From NCBI RefSeq assembly GCF_017498485.1, contig NZ_CP071795.1:372001-436000 (forward strand): DNA of 64,000 nt, read 5' to 3'. Within the stretch, counting starts at the first letter, position 1; each line of letters begins with the position of its first letter. This DNA comes from Polaribacter batillariae (GTDB lineage Bacteria > Bacteroidota > Bacteroidia > Flavobacteriales > Flavobacteriaceae). A program made the position numbers and the translations under genes. Below are positions 37,569-47,055 of this stretch, piece by piece. The notes below the pieces were generated by a model. It was given only the letters and a program-made list of their open reading frames with translations, searched no databases and was not told the DNA's origin.

Positions 37569-37925
37569 TTAATTACCTCCTATCGGCATCAATGGATGGA
37601 CTTCTATTTTTGTGGGAATATCGTTGAATATTGGATTGGATTTGGCAATTTCCATAGCTTCATCCATGTCTTTGGCGGTGATGTGGAAAAATCCGGCAAC
37701 CACTTCTTTAGTTTCATTAAAAGGCCCATCTTTAAGTGTTCCATTACTTTTTGTAACGATCCTACTTCCTGATTTTTCAATAGGACTTGCTCCTTTTAAT
37801 TTCCCATGCTTCATCAGGTTTCCAATATAGGCGCTACCATGCTCCATGTGCTTTTGTAGTTGTTCTGGCGACAGGTCTGTCCAAACGCTTCCTTCTGTTT
37901 TGATAATAAATAGGTATTCTTTCAT
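37569..37925 (-). CDS. YCII-domain protein
   Basis: 118 residues. The start MKEYLFIIKTEGSVW, the segment HGSAYIGNLMKHGKLKGASP near 30 and the ending DGPFNETKEVVAGFFHITAK near 68 and EIAKSNPIF near 94 define the YCII/DGPF group, with the DGPF motif intact. Some relatives are encoded next to ECF41-type sigma factors and are thought to be small enzymes or binding proteins. No sigma gene sits beside it here. Cytosolic; function unknown. Confidence 0.87.
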   Translation of the reverse strand: MKEYLFIIKTEGSVWTDLSPEQLQKHMEHGSAYIGNLMKHGKLKGASPIEKSGSRIVTKSNGTLKDGPFNETKEVVAGFFHITAKDMDEAMEIAKSNPIFNDIPTKIEVHPLMPIGGN

Positions 37926-38178
37926 GATTGTTGTTTTATTTTGTTATTTGTTTTTTAAAATTTTTATCATTTTTTACAGCTACTTACATATCTAATTCTT
38001 CCTTTTTGTTAATCAATAAAGTGATATGTGATTTGCTCATTCAAAAGAAAGTATTTTACCTACTTAGAACAAATAAGTAATACCTTAAAATATCCCATAT
38101 TTTAAATTTGGAACTTGAAAAAAGGTCGTATATGAAAGGTTTGATTCTTTTTAAATAGAAAATCTATTCGAAACCTCA

Positions 38179-39276
38179 CTAATGTGTATAATGATTCTTG
38201 GTCTGGATATCCAAGTATTCTTTTGGTGTGGTTCCTTCATACCGATGAAAGAGCCTGTATAAGCTGGTCTTGGAATTTATGCCACAGTCCTGAGCAATTC
38301 CTTGAAGTGTATAGTTTTTATAGTTTTCATCAACGATTCTCTTCTTAAATTCTTGGATCCTGTAATAATTTAAGAGTTCTACGAAGCTATGAAAACCTTG
38401 TTGTGTCAAATATCCTTTTATATCATCAGTAGTAATACCAAGATGTTTTGCATAGTCTAATATTTTAAGACTTGAAGAGAGGTAGCTCTTGTTATTCAAT
38501 AAATCATGGTTGATCCTTTTAAGAATTTCTTTTGTAGGATCTACTCTTTTTTTAGACCTGTTATTTGTTACAAAGAATTGTTTTAACCAAACCACTTCAG
38601 TAATTGAATAGAACAACAGGCTCAAACAGAAAATAATCCATATAGGGTAAAGAAAGTAAGAATAGTAAACGGAGACAATCGCCTCGCTGACCAGCTTTAC
38701 AGAATTAATTGAAACAAAGCTGAGGTCTGTAATAATAGATATGAGTGCCGAAAGAAGAAGATAATAATTGAATCCATAATAAAATTTTATGTATCGATCA
38801 TTAATGTTAAATCGACCTGAGGCTTTCTCGTGCTTTATTAACCTTCGCCCTAAAAGAAAATAAATAATAATCGACAAATTACCGATGATTCCGTATGTTA
38901 TTTTACCGAGAATTAAGTTTTGCCCAAGATTTGGCCTAACCGTTACAAAATATATAAAAGCAATGAGTATAAAGGGCAATGTATGTAGAAGCACTTTTCT
39001 CCATTTCAATATACCTTCAAATACGCACGAGATGTATAAATAGAGAAGAGGGCCGTATAAAAGATGCGTAAACAGAGGCTTTATAAAGTCAATGCCTTCA
39101 TAATTTTTTATTTCTGGGTAGAATGCATCTGCAATAAGGACGAAAAGCACTATGGCTACGAAGTAAGCGATAAGATAATTCTGAGCTTTTCTAGTGGTTA
39201 AATTTAATACTAAAGCAACGCTTAAATTTAGAATTAAGGTCAGCTGTGTGATATCTAATAAATCTAATATTTTCAT
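38179..39276 (-). CDS. AraC-family transcriptional regulator with seven-span membrane domain
   Basis: 365 residues. Residues 1-230 hold seven hydrophobic spans (LDLLDITQLTLILNLSVALV onward), followed by a cytosolic helical linker and a C-terminal AraC DNA-binding domain of about 100 residues, with QEFKKRIVDENYKNYTLQGI and the second helix-turn-helix CGINSKTSLYRLFHRYEGTT. Membrane-anchored AraC regulators of this layout are common in flavobacteria and probably respond to an outside or membrane signal. Likely targets are the neighbouring accessory genes. Ligand unknown. Confidence 0.88.
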   Translation of the reverse strand: MKILDLLDITQLTLILNLSVALVLNLTTRKAQNYLIAYFVAIVLFVLIADAFYPEIKNYEGIDFIKPLFTHLLYGPLLYLYISCVFEGILKWRKVLLHTLPFILIAFIYFVTVRPNLGQNLILGKITYGIIGNLSIIIYFLLGRRLIKHEKASGRFNINDRYIKFYYGFNYYLLLSALISIITDLSFVSINSVKLVSEAIVSVYYSYFLYPIWIIFCLSLLFYSITEVVWLKQFFVTNNRSKKRVDPTKEILKRINHDLLNNKSYLSSSLKILDYAKHLGITTDDIKGYLTQQGFHSFVELLNYYRIQEFKKRIVDENYKNYTLQGIAQDCGINSKTSLYRLFHRYEGTTPKEYLDIQTKNHYTH

Positions 39277-39484
39277 TAGCGCAAAATTTAATAAATAATT
39301 TTAGCATTGCAATGACTATGATATTATTTTGTAGCGCCTCATTAATTGCTTGATATCTAAAACTCACTAAAAACGGCTACGGATTAGACATTAAAAATTG
39401 TATAAACTTATCATTGGTCATTTCATACAATGTAAACTTCCCCTAAAATTCGAACTGATTGAAAAGAGAAAAATGACCTTGATT

Positions 39485-39940
39485 TTAATAGCTGTTTGAT
39501 TCTTCTCTTTTTAACTGTTTAGGTTTTTTAAGAAGAGGTAAATAATACCTGTAATGCCATACCATTAAAAAAATATTACCTAAAACCATTAAACTGGTAA
39601 TTATAGGTGTACCACGCATATTCAAAGCGATAGATAGTAACCAAATGTTTATAGTTACTGGCATCATTAGGACAGGAGCTAATATTTTAAATCGATTAAA
39701 AAGCAGTAATACACCCACTAGTATTTGGAAGTAGCCAATAAAGTTCCAATAAAAACCAGTATCATACATTGCTTGAAAATAGGCTCCAACAGGATTTGAT
39801 GCATCTAGAATCGTAAATTTTATCCCTGGTAATTTTCTAATACCAGACAAGATAAATCCTAAAGCCATTAGAATTCGTGTGACCCAATATAATAGAACGA
39901 ATGGCTTTTTGCTTTTTAAATAATCTATAGCTTTTTCCAT
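39485..39940 (-). CDS. DoxX-family membrane protein
   Basis: 151 residues, four spans. The start YWVTRILMALGFILSGIRKL and the segment GFYWNFIGYFQILVGVLLLF near 62 are typical of DoxX-like proteins, which include subunits of thiosulfate:quinone oxidoreductase and many uncharacterised redox-related membrane proteins. No partner subunit is nearby. Start ATG 39940, stop at 39485. Function unknown beyond the family. Confidence 0.83.
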   Translation of the reverse strand: MEKAIDYLKSKKPFVLLYWVTRILMALGFILSGIRKLPGIKFTILDASNPVGAYFQAMYDTGFYWNFIGYFQILVGVLLLFNRFKILAPVLMMPVTINIWLLSIALNMRGTPIITSLMVLGNIFLMVWHYRYYLPLLKKPKQLKREESNSY

Positions 39941-40050
39941 AAGGTGGTATATTTTTAAAAAGACGATTTAACAACATTTTTGTTACATGGTAATTTGGAC
40001 AAAAACCCAACTTTTTATCTTTCTAAAAAAACTAAACCTATTAAATCTAA

Positions 40051-41241
40051 CTATTGCGATTCAGATAGTTGCATTATTAATTCGACAAAATCCCTAAAAA
40101 AATCGGTTTGATAATTGAAGCCTTCATGGTCTGCACATCTTACTGCCACAATATTTTTTTGGGGAATAATTACTAAATAATTTCCTCTGTATCCATCAGC
40201 ATAATAAGCAACAATTTCGTTGCTATAAATTCTTTTACTTGACTTTAAGTCTTTACCTAGATTATCATTTAAAGTGTTGCTCCAATCATCCCCAAATATT
40301 ATTTTTAAATCACTAAATAAGTCATTTTTGTTTTCATAGAGTTTATTTTTTAAAGGCTTCATTTTTTTCAAAAATGCCTTATCAATATTGGCGTCTTTCC
40401 ATGTTTTCCAGATTTCATCATCAATTATTCGCTTTTCAAAAGCAGGTTTTCGCCACCAGAGCAACCCAAATCTTGGGTCGAATTTTTGGCCTGCTTTAAA
40501 CGATTCTTCAATCCATGATTCGCTAATTATCCGCTGGTTATTGTAAATTCCTTTATTTAAGAGTAATTCCCCGAACTTTACAAGGTCTGATGCTTTTATA
40601 TAAAATGCACCATGTGTTGTTGGATTGCCATCATCATCCTGTACCCAATTATAGTTTGCTATCCCCATTGGTTTGTAGAATTCATCTACAAAAAAATAAT
40701 CAAAACGTTTTCCTGATGCTTTTTCAACGATACCTCCTAATAAGGCAACGGCTTTGTTATTATAGTCAAATTTTTCTCCTGGCACACTCGAAAGCTCGGC
40801 AGAAAGTGCCAAATCAATAATATTTTTCACTTTGTAATTCGGTGCTGGTTCTAATTCGATACCTGCATTTTGATAATTTTGAATACCAGATGTATGGTTT
40901 AAGAGCATACGAATGGTGACATCCTTTTTCTTTCCCTGCTTCCATTCTGGAAACAACGTGTAAACGGGTTGGTCTAATGAATTTAATTGCTTGGTGTCTA
41001 TAAGTTTCCCTATGGCCAGATTAACCAAAGACTTTCCAGCTGAAGCAATATAAATTGGTTTATTTTCTTTTTCGAAATAATCCTCATATATTGTTTTACC
41101 ATCTTTTATTATAATAACAGCGTCAGAATGTGTTTCTTTTGCTTTTACTTTGATTTCATCTAAAATATTCTGATTAGCATTTTGAGAAAAAATACTATTA
41201 GAATTGACTATTAGAAATAAACTTAAAATAAGTGCGCGCAT
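40051..41241 (-). CDS. Class C beta-lactamase-fold serine hydrolase
   Basis: 396 residues from ATG 41241 (a longer frame from 41286 has no signal peptide). Signal peptide MRALILSLFLIVNSNSIFSQ. S-x-x-K as IASAGKSLVNLAIG near 71-75, then HTSGIQNYQ near 118 and YNNKAVALLG near 158 (Y-x-N). The C-terminal part has GYRGNYLVIIP near 353 in place of K-T-G. Likely an exported esterase or peptidase. It is the third such gene in 12 kb and only distantly similar to the other two. A regulator gene lies upstream, at 41338. Confidence 0.88.
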   Translation of the reverse strand: MRALILSLFLIVNSNSIFSQNANQNILDEIKVKAKETHSDAVIIIKDGKTIYEDYFEKENKPIYIASAGKSLVNLAIGKLIDTKQLNSLDQPVYTLFPEWKQGKKKDVTIRMLLNHTSGIQNYQNAGIELEPAPNYKVKNIIDLALSAELSSVPGEKFDYNNKAVALLGGIVEKASGKRFDYFFVDEFYKPMGIANYNWVQDDDGNPTTHGAFYIKASDLVKFGELLLNKGIYNNQRIISESWIEESFKAGQKFDPRFGLLWWRKPAFEKRIIDDEIWKTWKDANIDKAFLKKMKPLKNKLYENKNDLFSDLKIIFGDDWSNTLNDNLGKDLKSSKRIYSNEIVAYYADGYRGNYLVIIPQKNIVAVRCADHEGFNYQTDFFRDFVELIMQLSESQ

Positions 41242-41337
41242 ATGCCTTGGGGTTTTACTCTTTTCAAAACACAAATCTATTATCACTAATTATCTTTAAA
41301 GAATTTTAAACATTACAGAAGATACACTGTAATATAT

Positions 41338-42441
41338 TTATTGACTTTTTAAATGTCTTAAATAGTCCTTTGGCGACTTTTTCTTTACTCTTTTGAAGAT
41401 TCTATAAAACGACACATAACTTTTAAAACCACACTCGCTAACAATGTAATCTAATGAGTAATCTTTATGCTTACCACTATTTAATTTCTCAACAACAGCT
41501 TCGAGACGATACTCATTAACGTAATCATAGAAGTTTTTACCAAAACCTTTGTTTATAACCATAGAAAGCTTTGACCTGTTCCAACTAACCAAATTAGCCA
41601 ATGTTTGCAAGTTCAAATCTTGTCTTAAGTAAGGTTTGCATTTCATCATAAAACCTGTGAGTTCGGATTTGATAGTATCTAAATTTTCATGTTCAACAAC
41701 GCTGGTTTGCCTTTCTTCAATTCGTATTTCATTACTGTTTTCAAAAGTTTTTATGTTGGATATAGAAATCACTATAAAATGTGGAATTAAGGAAAAAATG
41801 ATGAACAAAAATTTGTCTACAACTTTCGTATTAAAATCCAAATATTGTATAAGCAATGAAATTGGAATAATAATGATACAGACGCTTGCTAAAAAAATTA
41901 ATTTATTCGAAAACAATTGTAACTCAATATCATTATTAGCTGATGTATTTAGCAAAAGAGCTTTATGTTCTTTATTGGCAATAAACGTTTTGATAGAATA
42001 ATAAATAGAAAATAAGAGATACAACAGTACCAACCAAATCGGGTCGTTTATTCCATCCGCATGATACATGCTCAACTTATCATTGTCATTCATTAGAATG
42101 GTCGGGATAAATAAAATAAGCATTAATATCGGAAATACAAAATGCATAAACCAATACTTGGACTTTACATTCAACCGATTTTGAAAAACATAAACCAAAG
42201 GAAGAATAAAGAAGAATAAAGGGCTTGTTATAAATAGTAATTGAGGATAATCCATTTCCAGATTTGAAAACCGAATGATTCGTTCAACTAGAATTAATAT
42301 GATGCAAAGCAGAAATACATTGACCCATAATGCATATTTACACTTATAATCACTACTATTTATAACTAAAAACACAATTGCAATAATAGCATTAATAATA
42401 CCGCTAAATAGAATTAAAGAAGACCAATCAAAAGACACCAT
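41338..42441 (-). CDS. AraC-family transcriptional regulator with membrane domain
   Basis: 367 residues. Seven hydrophobic spans in the first 230 residues, then an acidic linker, then the AraC domain: NLQTLANLVSWNRSKLSMVI (first helix-turn-helix) and YIVSECGFKSYVSFYRIFKR (second), ending KKSPKDYLRHLKSQ. Same architecture as the regulator at 38179. It faces the serine hydrolase gene at 40051, which starts about 96 bases beyond its stop, so both could form one transcript. Signal unknown. Confidence 0.88.
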   Translation of the reverse strand: MVSFDWSSLILFSGIINAIIAIVFLVINSSDYKCKYALWVNVFLLCIILILVERIIRFSNLEMDYPQLLFITSPLFFFILPLVYVFQNRLNVKSKYWFMHFVFPILMLILFIPTILMNDNDKLSMYHADGINDPIWLVLLYLLFSIYYSIKTFIANKEHKALLLNTSANNDIELQLFSNKLIFLASVCIIIIPISLLIQYLDFNTKVVDKFLFIIFSLIPHFIVISISNIKTFENSNEIRIEERQTSVVEHENLDTIKSELTGFMMKCKPYLRQDLNLQTLANLVSWNRSKLSMVINKGFGKNFYDYVNEYRLEAVVEKLNSGKHKDYSLDYIVSECGFKSYVSFYRIFKRVKKKSPKDYLRHLKSQ

Positions 42442-42663
42442 ATTAATGTTAAGGTTTTAAAATCTAATGTAAGCATTTCTATTTAAATAACATTCACACA
42501 AATTATGCTTCTCACTTACATCGTCGTTTAAAAAGAGTTGCGTTAACTTATAAAAAGAAATTTTTTAAAGAAAACTTCGCAAATAAAAATGATGATTATT
42601 GCTTTTTCCAAAGACTAGCAATTGGTTTATAAAAAAATAACCTACACCAAAAAAACAATTCTC

Positions 42664-42671
42664 TATATTTG
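42664..42671 (+). promoter_or_regulatory. -7 promoter box for the patatin-like gene
   Basis: TATATTTG, matching TAnnTTTG, ends three bases before the ATG at 42675. The expected transcript would begin at or next to the start codon. Confidence 0.55.
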
Positions 42672-42674
42672 CAT

Positions 42675-45005
42675 ATGCTTAAATATTACACAGTTTTAAT
42701 TGCTTTTTTACTCTCTTGCTCTACCCTTATTGCTCAAGATAAGAAACCTAAAGTAGCATTGGTTTTAAGTGGTGGTGGTGCAAAAGGAGTTGCGCACATT
42801 CCATTATTACAAAAAATGGATTCTCTTGGTATTGTTCCAGATTTAATTGTGGGCAATAGTATGGGAAGCATTGTAGGTGGTTTGTATGCAATGGGGTATT
42901 CTGGAAACGAAATTGCAGATTTAGCGAAGCACATAAAATGGAACAATTTAATTGGCGGAAGTCTTTCTTTAGATAACGTAAGTAACGAAGAAAAGAGTGA
43001 ATTCAATCAATATTTAATTAGTGCAGCAATTGTTAAAGGTAAAGTTAAAATAAACCCGTTTATTTTAAGCGACCAAAACTTAAGAAATTTTTTAATTTCT
43101 GTTACCCATCCTGTTTATCATATTTCAGATTTCGATTCGCTTCCCATTCCTTTTCGTGCAATTGCAACCGATATTGTTGCAGGAAAAGAAGTGGTTTTAG
43201 ATAGTGGTTCTTTGGCATTGGCAATGCGTTCTAGCATGTCTATCCCTGGCATTTTTTCTGCTGTGCCTTATAAAAACACCCTATTAATTGATGGTGGTGT
43301 TCTTAATAATTTTCCTACAGATGTTGCAAAAAGAATGGGGGCAGATTTTATTATTGGAAGCGATGTTGGTAATGGAATGTTACCTAAAGAACGCTTAGAT
43401 AATTTACAATCTTTATTGTTTCAATCTGGTATGATTGCCAGTAACCTTAAAAACCCTGCAAATAGAAAATTGTGCGATATTTTACTTAGTCATGGAAAAA
43501 ATATTACTTATGGGACTGGCGATTTCGGACAAATTTTAAACATTTACCAACAAGGGAAAATTGCTTTGTCTCAAGAACTTCCTAAATTAATTAAAATTTC
43601 TAAAAAACTTAAACAATTTAAACAAGCAACAAAAAGTTTGCCCAAAGAAAGAGATTCTATTACTTTAGATAATATTATATATAAAGGAATTTCTAAAGAT
43701 CATTTAAACCATATTAAAGCACGAACAAACTTTAAAAAGGGTGCAAAACATACAAAATTAGATATTGTAAAAGGAATCAACACAGCTATGGGTACAGCTT
43801 TGTTTCAGCAAATTGAATATGGTCTTTTGGATAAAGAAAACAAAACAACACTTTATTTAAATGCTTCAGAAATTGCAAGCCATCAAATTAAAGGAGCTGT
43901 GCATTATAATAATGAATTAGGTGCTGGACTCATTTTAAATTACACAGGACGAAATTTAATAGGAAAATCTTCCCGATCTTTAATTACAATAGATTTGGCA
44001 AAGAACCCAAAAGTTAGATTGCAACATCAAAATATCTTCGGAAAAAATAAAAACTGGTGGATGCGAACGGAATTATATATCAATAATTACGTACAAGGTC
44101 TTTTTACAGATGGTTTTAGAACAGAAGATTATAAATATCGATTTCAGCAAGTAAAAAGTCACTTAAATCGAAACCTAAGCTCTTTAAAAAGTTATGTAGG
44201 CATAGGTATCGAATACGAAAACACAGTTTTAAAACCGCTAGTACCCTTAGAAGTTTCTTTTGAAGAAGGAGAGGGTATTAATAGATACAGATATCAAAAT
44301 TATTTAGCCACCTTAAGATTTCATTACAATACCATAAACAAACAATATTTTGCAACTAAAGGTACTTCTATTGCTGTAAATTATAAAAGATCTTTAGATA
44401 ATACCCTAAATATAGATTTTTTTTCGTCTGATAGTCCAGAGGATATTAATCTTAATGGTTCTCTTGCCAAGTATCATAAATTTTCTGTTTTAGCATCTAA
44501 CAGATTTTCTGTTTCGCCAAAATCTACTCTTATAACAGGAATTACTGGAGGGTTTATTTTTGAAGATGCCCTAAAAGAAAACGAAAATTCTTTTGCAGAT
44601 TACGGTGTGGGAACTTCCTTTTTCCTAGGCGGAAATGCGTCCATTGCCAGAGGTGGTAGCTTTATAGTTCCTGGGTTAAAAGATGGCGAAGTTTTAGCGA
44701 GCCAGTTTTTAAAAGCAGACGTTTCTTTTCAGTACGCACTTCAAAAAAAAATATTTATAACTCCACATATGGATCTTGTTATTTTTGGTAATGACACGTT
44801 TTCTAATTATTTACAAAACTTTACAAAAACCAGTTCTAACTGGAACAATATAAACATAAACCAAACAGGCCTTATCTTTTCTACAGGCCTTACAGCTTCT
44901 TACAATTCTATTTTAGGACCTATAAATATTGATGCTTCTTTTGTAAATGATATTAGTAGAATACGGTTTTTTGTTGGTATAGGGTATAGTTTTGTTGGGT
45001 TTTAA
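42675..45005 (+). CDS. Patatin-like phospholipase with C-terminal outer-membrane barrel
   Basis: 776 residues from ATG 42675; a TTG two codons earlier lies inside the promoter box. Signal peptide MLKYYTVLIAFLLSCSTLIA. The patatin domain (about 25-320) has the oxyanion motif LSGGGAKGVAHI near 34, the nucleophile G-x-S-x-G as GNSMGS near 62 and the D-G-G motif LIDGGVLNNFP near 207. Residues 330-400 look like a POTRA-type domain and the last 370 residues a BamA/surface-antigen type beta-barrel ending in Phe (GYSFVGF). This is the type V-d/PlpD-like layout: an esterase or phospholipase made with its own barrel. Outer membrane. Confidence 0.9.
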   Translation: MLKYYTVLIAFLLSCSTLIAQDKKPKVALVLSGGGAKGVAHIPLLQKMDSLGIVPDLIVGNSMGSIVGGLYAMGYSGNEIADLAKHIKWNNLIGGSLSLDNVSNEEKSEFNQYLISAAIVKGKVKINPFILSDQNLRNFLISVTHPVYHISDFDSLPIPFRAIATDIVAGKEVVLDSGSLALAMRSSMSIPGIFSAVPYKNTLLIDGGVLNNFPTDVAKRMGADFIIGSDVGNGMLPKERLDNLQSLLFQSGMIASNLKNPANRKLCDILLSHGKNITYGTGDFGQILNIYQQGKIALSQELPKLIKISKKLKQFKQATKSLPKERDSITLDNIIYKGISKDHLNHIKARTNFKKGAKHTKLDIVKGINTAMGTALFQQIEYGLLDKENKTTLYLNASEIASHQIKGAVHYNNELGAGLILNYTGRNLIGKSSRSLITIDLAKNPKVRLQHQNIFGKNKNWWMRTELYINNYVQGLFTDGFRTEDYKYRFQQVKSHLNRNLSSLKSYVGIGIEYENTVLKPLVPLEVSFEEGEGINRYRYQNYLATLRFHYNTINKQYFATKGTSIAVNYKRSLDNTLNIDFFSSDSPEDINLNGSLAKYHKFSVLASNRFSVSPKSTLITGITGGFIFEDALKENENSFADYGVGTSFFLGGNASIARGGSFIVPGLKDGEVLASQFLKADVSFQYALQKKIFITPHMDLVIFGNDTFSNYLQNFTKTSSNWNNININQTGLIFSTGLTASYNSILGPINIDASFVNDISRIRFFVGIGYSFVGF

Positions 45006-45079
45006 GTTTTTATAAAAATGTAACACACCTATAAAATAGATACAAATTTGTTTCTCGTGTAAAAACGGCATTTAAAAAT

Positions 45080-46849
45080 CTATTTCTCTGCTAAATTGTT
45101 TAGCTTCTCTTTAGCATCTGCAAGCATTTGCTCTAAGTTATCTGGTTTTTCTGTAATATTGAATTTAGCAACGAGTTCATTTAGTTGTTTTAATTCGTTT
45201 TTCATTTCCTTTTGCTGAAATTCTTCTCTTAAAATTCTAATTTTTTCTGCATCTTCTATACCATCACGCAACGTTTCGAAACGAATAGAACTTCTATTAC
45301 CAGGATACACTAAATAGGTATCTCCAGCTGGCCAAGCTCTAAATCTAGAATCTTGCAATGGATTTTCTACCCAACTATTGTATGCCCATCGTAAAAAACC
45401 ATCAAAATCGGCAGCCATGGTGTACCATCCAATAAAAACGCCTTCTGCTGGTGGAGAAAAGGTAAATGTGTTTGGAAAACCATCTGAACAACAAACATAA
45501 TGCGTGCTTACATAATTATTTTCTCTTCTTACGACCAAATCTTCTTTATCTACTGGACTTCCAAAAGCTAAAGACATGTCTTTTAATTCGTTAGGATATA
45601 ATTTATAACTTTTATGGTTGTCTGCAAAAGAAACGCCAAATTCTGGAGCGTATTTATTTAATAATTTTAACATTTGCTTCATTTCTTTTGGTCCTCTTTC
45701 ATCCATGGCAATTCTAGTAATTTTATTCCACCCTTTTTCTATTAAATGTGCTTTGAATTTGGTTAAAAACGGAATCCATAAATCTTCATATTCTTTGGAT
45801 CCAGGAGCTGCTTTTATCTTAATTTCTTTGTTTTGGCTTTCATCAAAATAATAAAACTCGTTACCCCAAGGTACCATAGAGTAGCAACTAATTTGCTTTT
45901 TCACTCCTAAATCCATCATAAATTGCACCCAATTGTCAAAAACAGTAAAATCGTATTCCCATGAGCCATCAGCCATCTTTTTCCAAATTATCATAGCTTC
46001 AAACGGATCGTAGGTTTGACCTCCCCAAGGTCGTTTATTTAGAGAAACTGTAATTACTTTTTGCCCTGCATTGGCCAGTCTTTTCATTAAAGGTTCTAGT
46101 AAAGCCCAATGTTCTTTAGACCAAGGTTCTACGTGATGATATCTTGCAACTGCATAAGGATTTTGCCATAAATCTAAATGAAATTTCCAATCTTTTGATT
46201 TTGGCAATGTTTTATCGATTACTTTTAAATTAAGCGTAAATGTTTTACTTTTTTGTCCTTGAATATCTAAGGTAATTTTACTTTGATAAGTTGTTGCCTC
46301 CGAATTTTCAGGAACGTCTATTGTAACCCATATTGGTCTTGTTGCTTGTGCTTTTACAGCATAAGAATTTATGTTTTCAAAAGCATCTGCTGCTAAAGAA
46401 GATGCGAAATTTTCTGGTTTTCTATAGCCACAACCACCTGCAAATTCATCTGTAATTACATATTTTACAAAATGTGTATTCGCAATTGTCGATGGTAATG
46501 AAGCTCCTGAATTCGATTTAAAATCGGAAATATTCGCTCTTACATAATTAATGGAATCGTTACTCCAAAGTACCAATTGAACAGAAGTTCTTTCTCCTTT
46601 CCAAGCTGTTCCATTCCAAGAAGTTTGTGTTTTAATTTTTGGAATCACACTTTTTACAAAACGAATATCTGTAGAAGCAATGGAAGCTTGTAGGCCTTTA
46701 GAGACCGAAGACCAATCTTCTGAGCTTACTGGAGAAGGGTCTTGTGCTTCTTTATAAGTTTTACTTACAACAATTTCTTTTTCTTTTTGGCAACTGGTTA
46801 TTCCTATTAAAAAAAGAAACACTGCTAAAACTAATTTATACATTTTCAT
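45080..46849 (-). CDS. Glycoside hydrolase-like lipoprotein (DUF4091, GH123-like)
   Basis: 589 residues. Lipoprotein signal MKMYKLVLAVFLFLIGITSC (Cys 20). An N-terminal beta-domain (about 60-220) is followed by a TIM barrel with WKFHLDLWQNPYAVARYHHV near 228, a possible catalytic region RIAMDERGPKEM near 368 with the D-E pair seen in GH123-like enzymes, and the DUF4091 domain with GWYTMAADFDGFLRWAYNSW near 480. It should cleave N-acetylhexosamine glycans outside the cell or in the periplasm. No SusCD pair or other polysaccharide locus is next to it. Convergent with the patatin-like gene. Confidence 0.85.
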   Translation of the reverse strand: MKMYKLVLAVFLFLIGITSCQKEKEIVVSKTYKEAQDPSPVSSEDWSSVSKGLQASIASTDIRFVKSVIPKIKTQTSWNGTAWKGERTSVQLVLWSNDSINYVRANISDFKSNSGASLPSTIANTHFVKYVITDEFAGGCGYRKPENFASSLAADAFENINSYAVKAQATRPIWVTIDVPENSEATTYQSKITLDIQGQKSKTFTLNLKVIDKTLPKSKDWKFHLDLWQNPYAVARYHHVEPWSKEHWALLEPLMKRLANAGQKVITVSLNKRPWGGQTYDPFEAMIIWKKMADGSWEYDFTVFDNWVQFMMDLGVKKQISCYSMVPWGNEFYYFDESQNKEIKIKAAPGSKEYEDLWIPFLTKFKAHLIEKGWNKITRIAMDERGPKEMKQMLKLLNKYAPEFGVSFADNHKSYKLYPNELKDMSLAFGSPVDKEDLVVRRENNYVSTHYVCCSDGFPNTFTFSPPAEGVFIGWYTMAADFDGFLRWAYNSWVENPLQDSRFRAWPAGDTYLVYPGNRSSIRFETLRDGIEDAEKIRILREEFQQKEMKNELKQLNELVAKFNITEKPDNLEQMLADAKEKLNNLAEK

Positions 46850-47011
46850 TTTATTTTGCTTTATTCTAATTAAAACTACTGTTTTTTTGATTCTAAAAAA
46901 TCTGTTTTCGAAACAAATTTAACAGTATAAATAAATTTTACCTAATAATTTACTTTTTATATTTTTTAGGTATAATTTATACCTCTTAAAAGTAAAATTT
47001 TAATTTAATTG

Positions 47012-47019
47012 TATCTTTG
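47012..47019 (+). promoter_or_regulatory. -7 promoter box
   Basis: TATCTTTG, 36 bases before the start of the DEAD-box-like gene. No good -33 element. Confidence 0.55.
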
Positions 47020-47055
47020 CCAGCGTTATTAAAGTAAATCATCATCATATTTTTT

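Noticed and set aside
25553..42441. Possible chromosomal integron cassette array
   Set aside because: I looked for attC-like inverted core sites after the minus-strand genes and found no repeated pattern; genes have their own leaders and there is no integrase.
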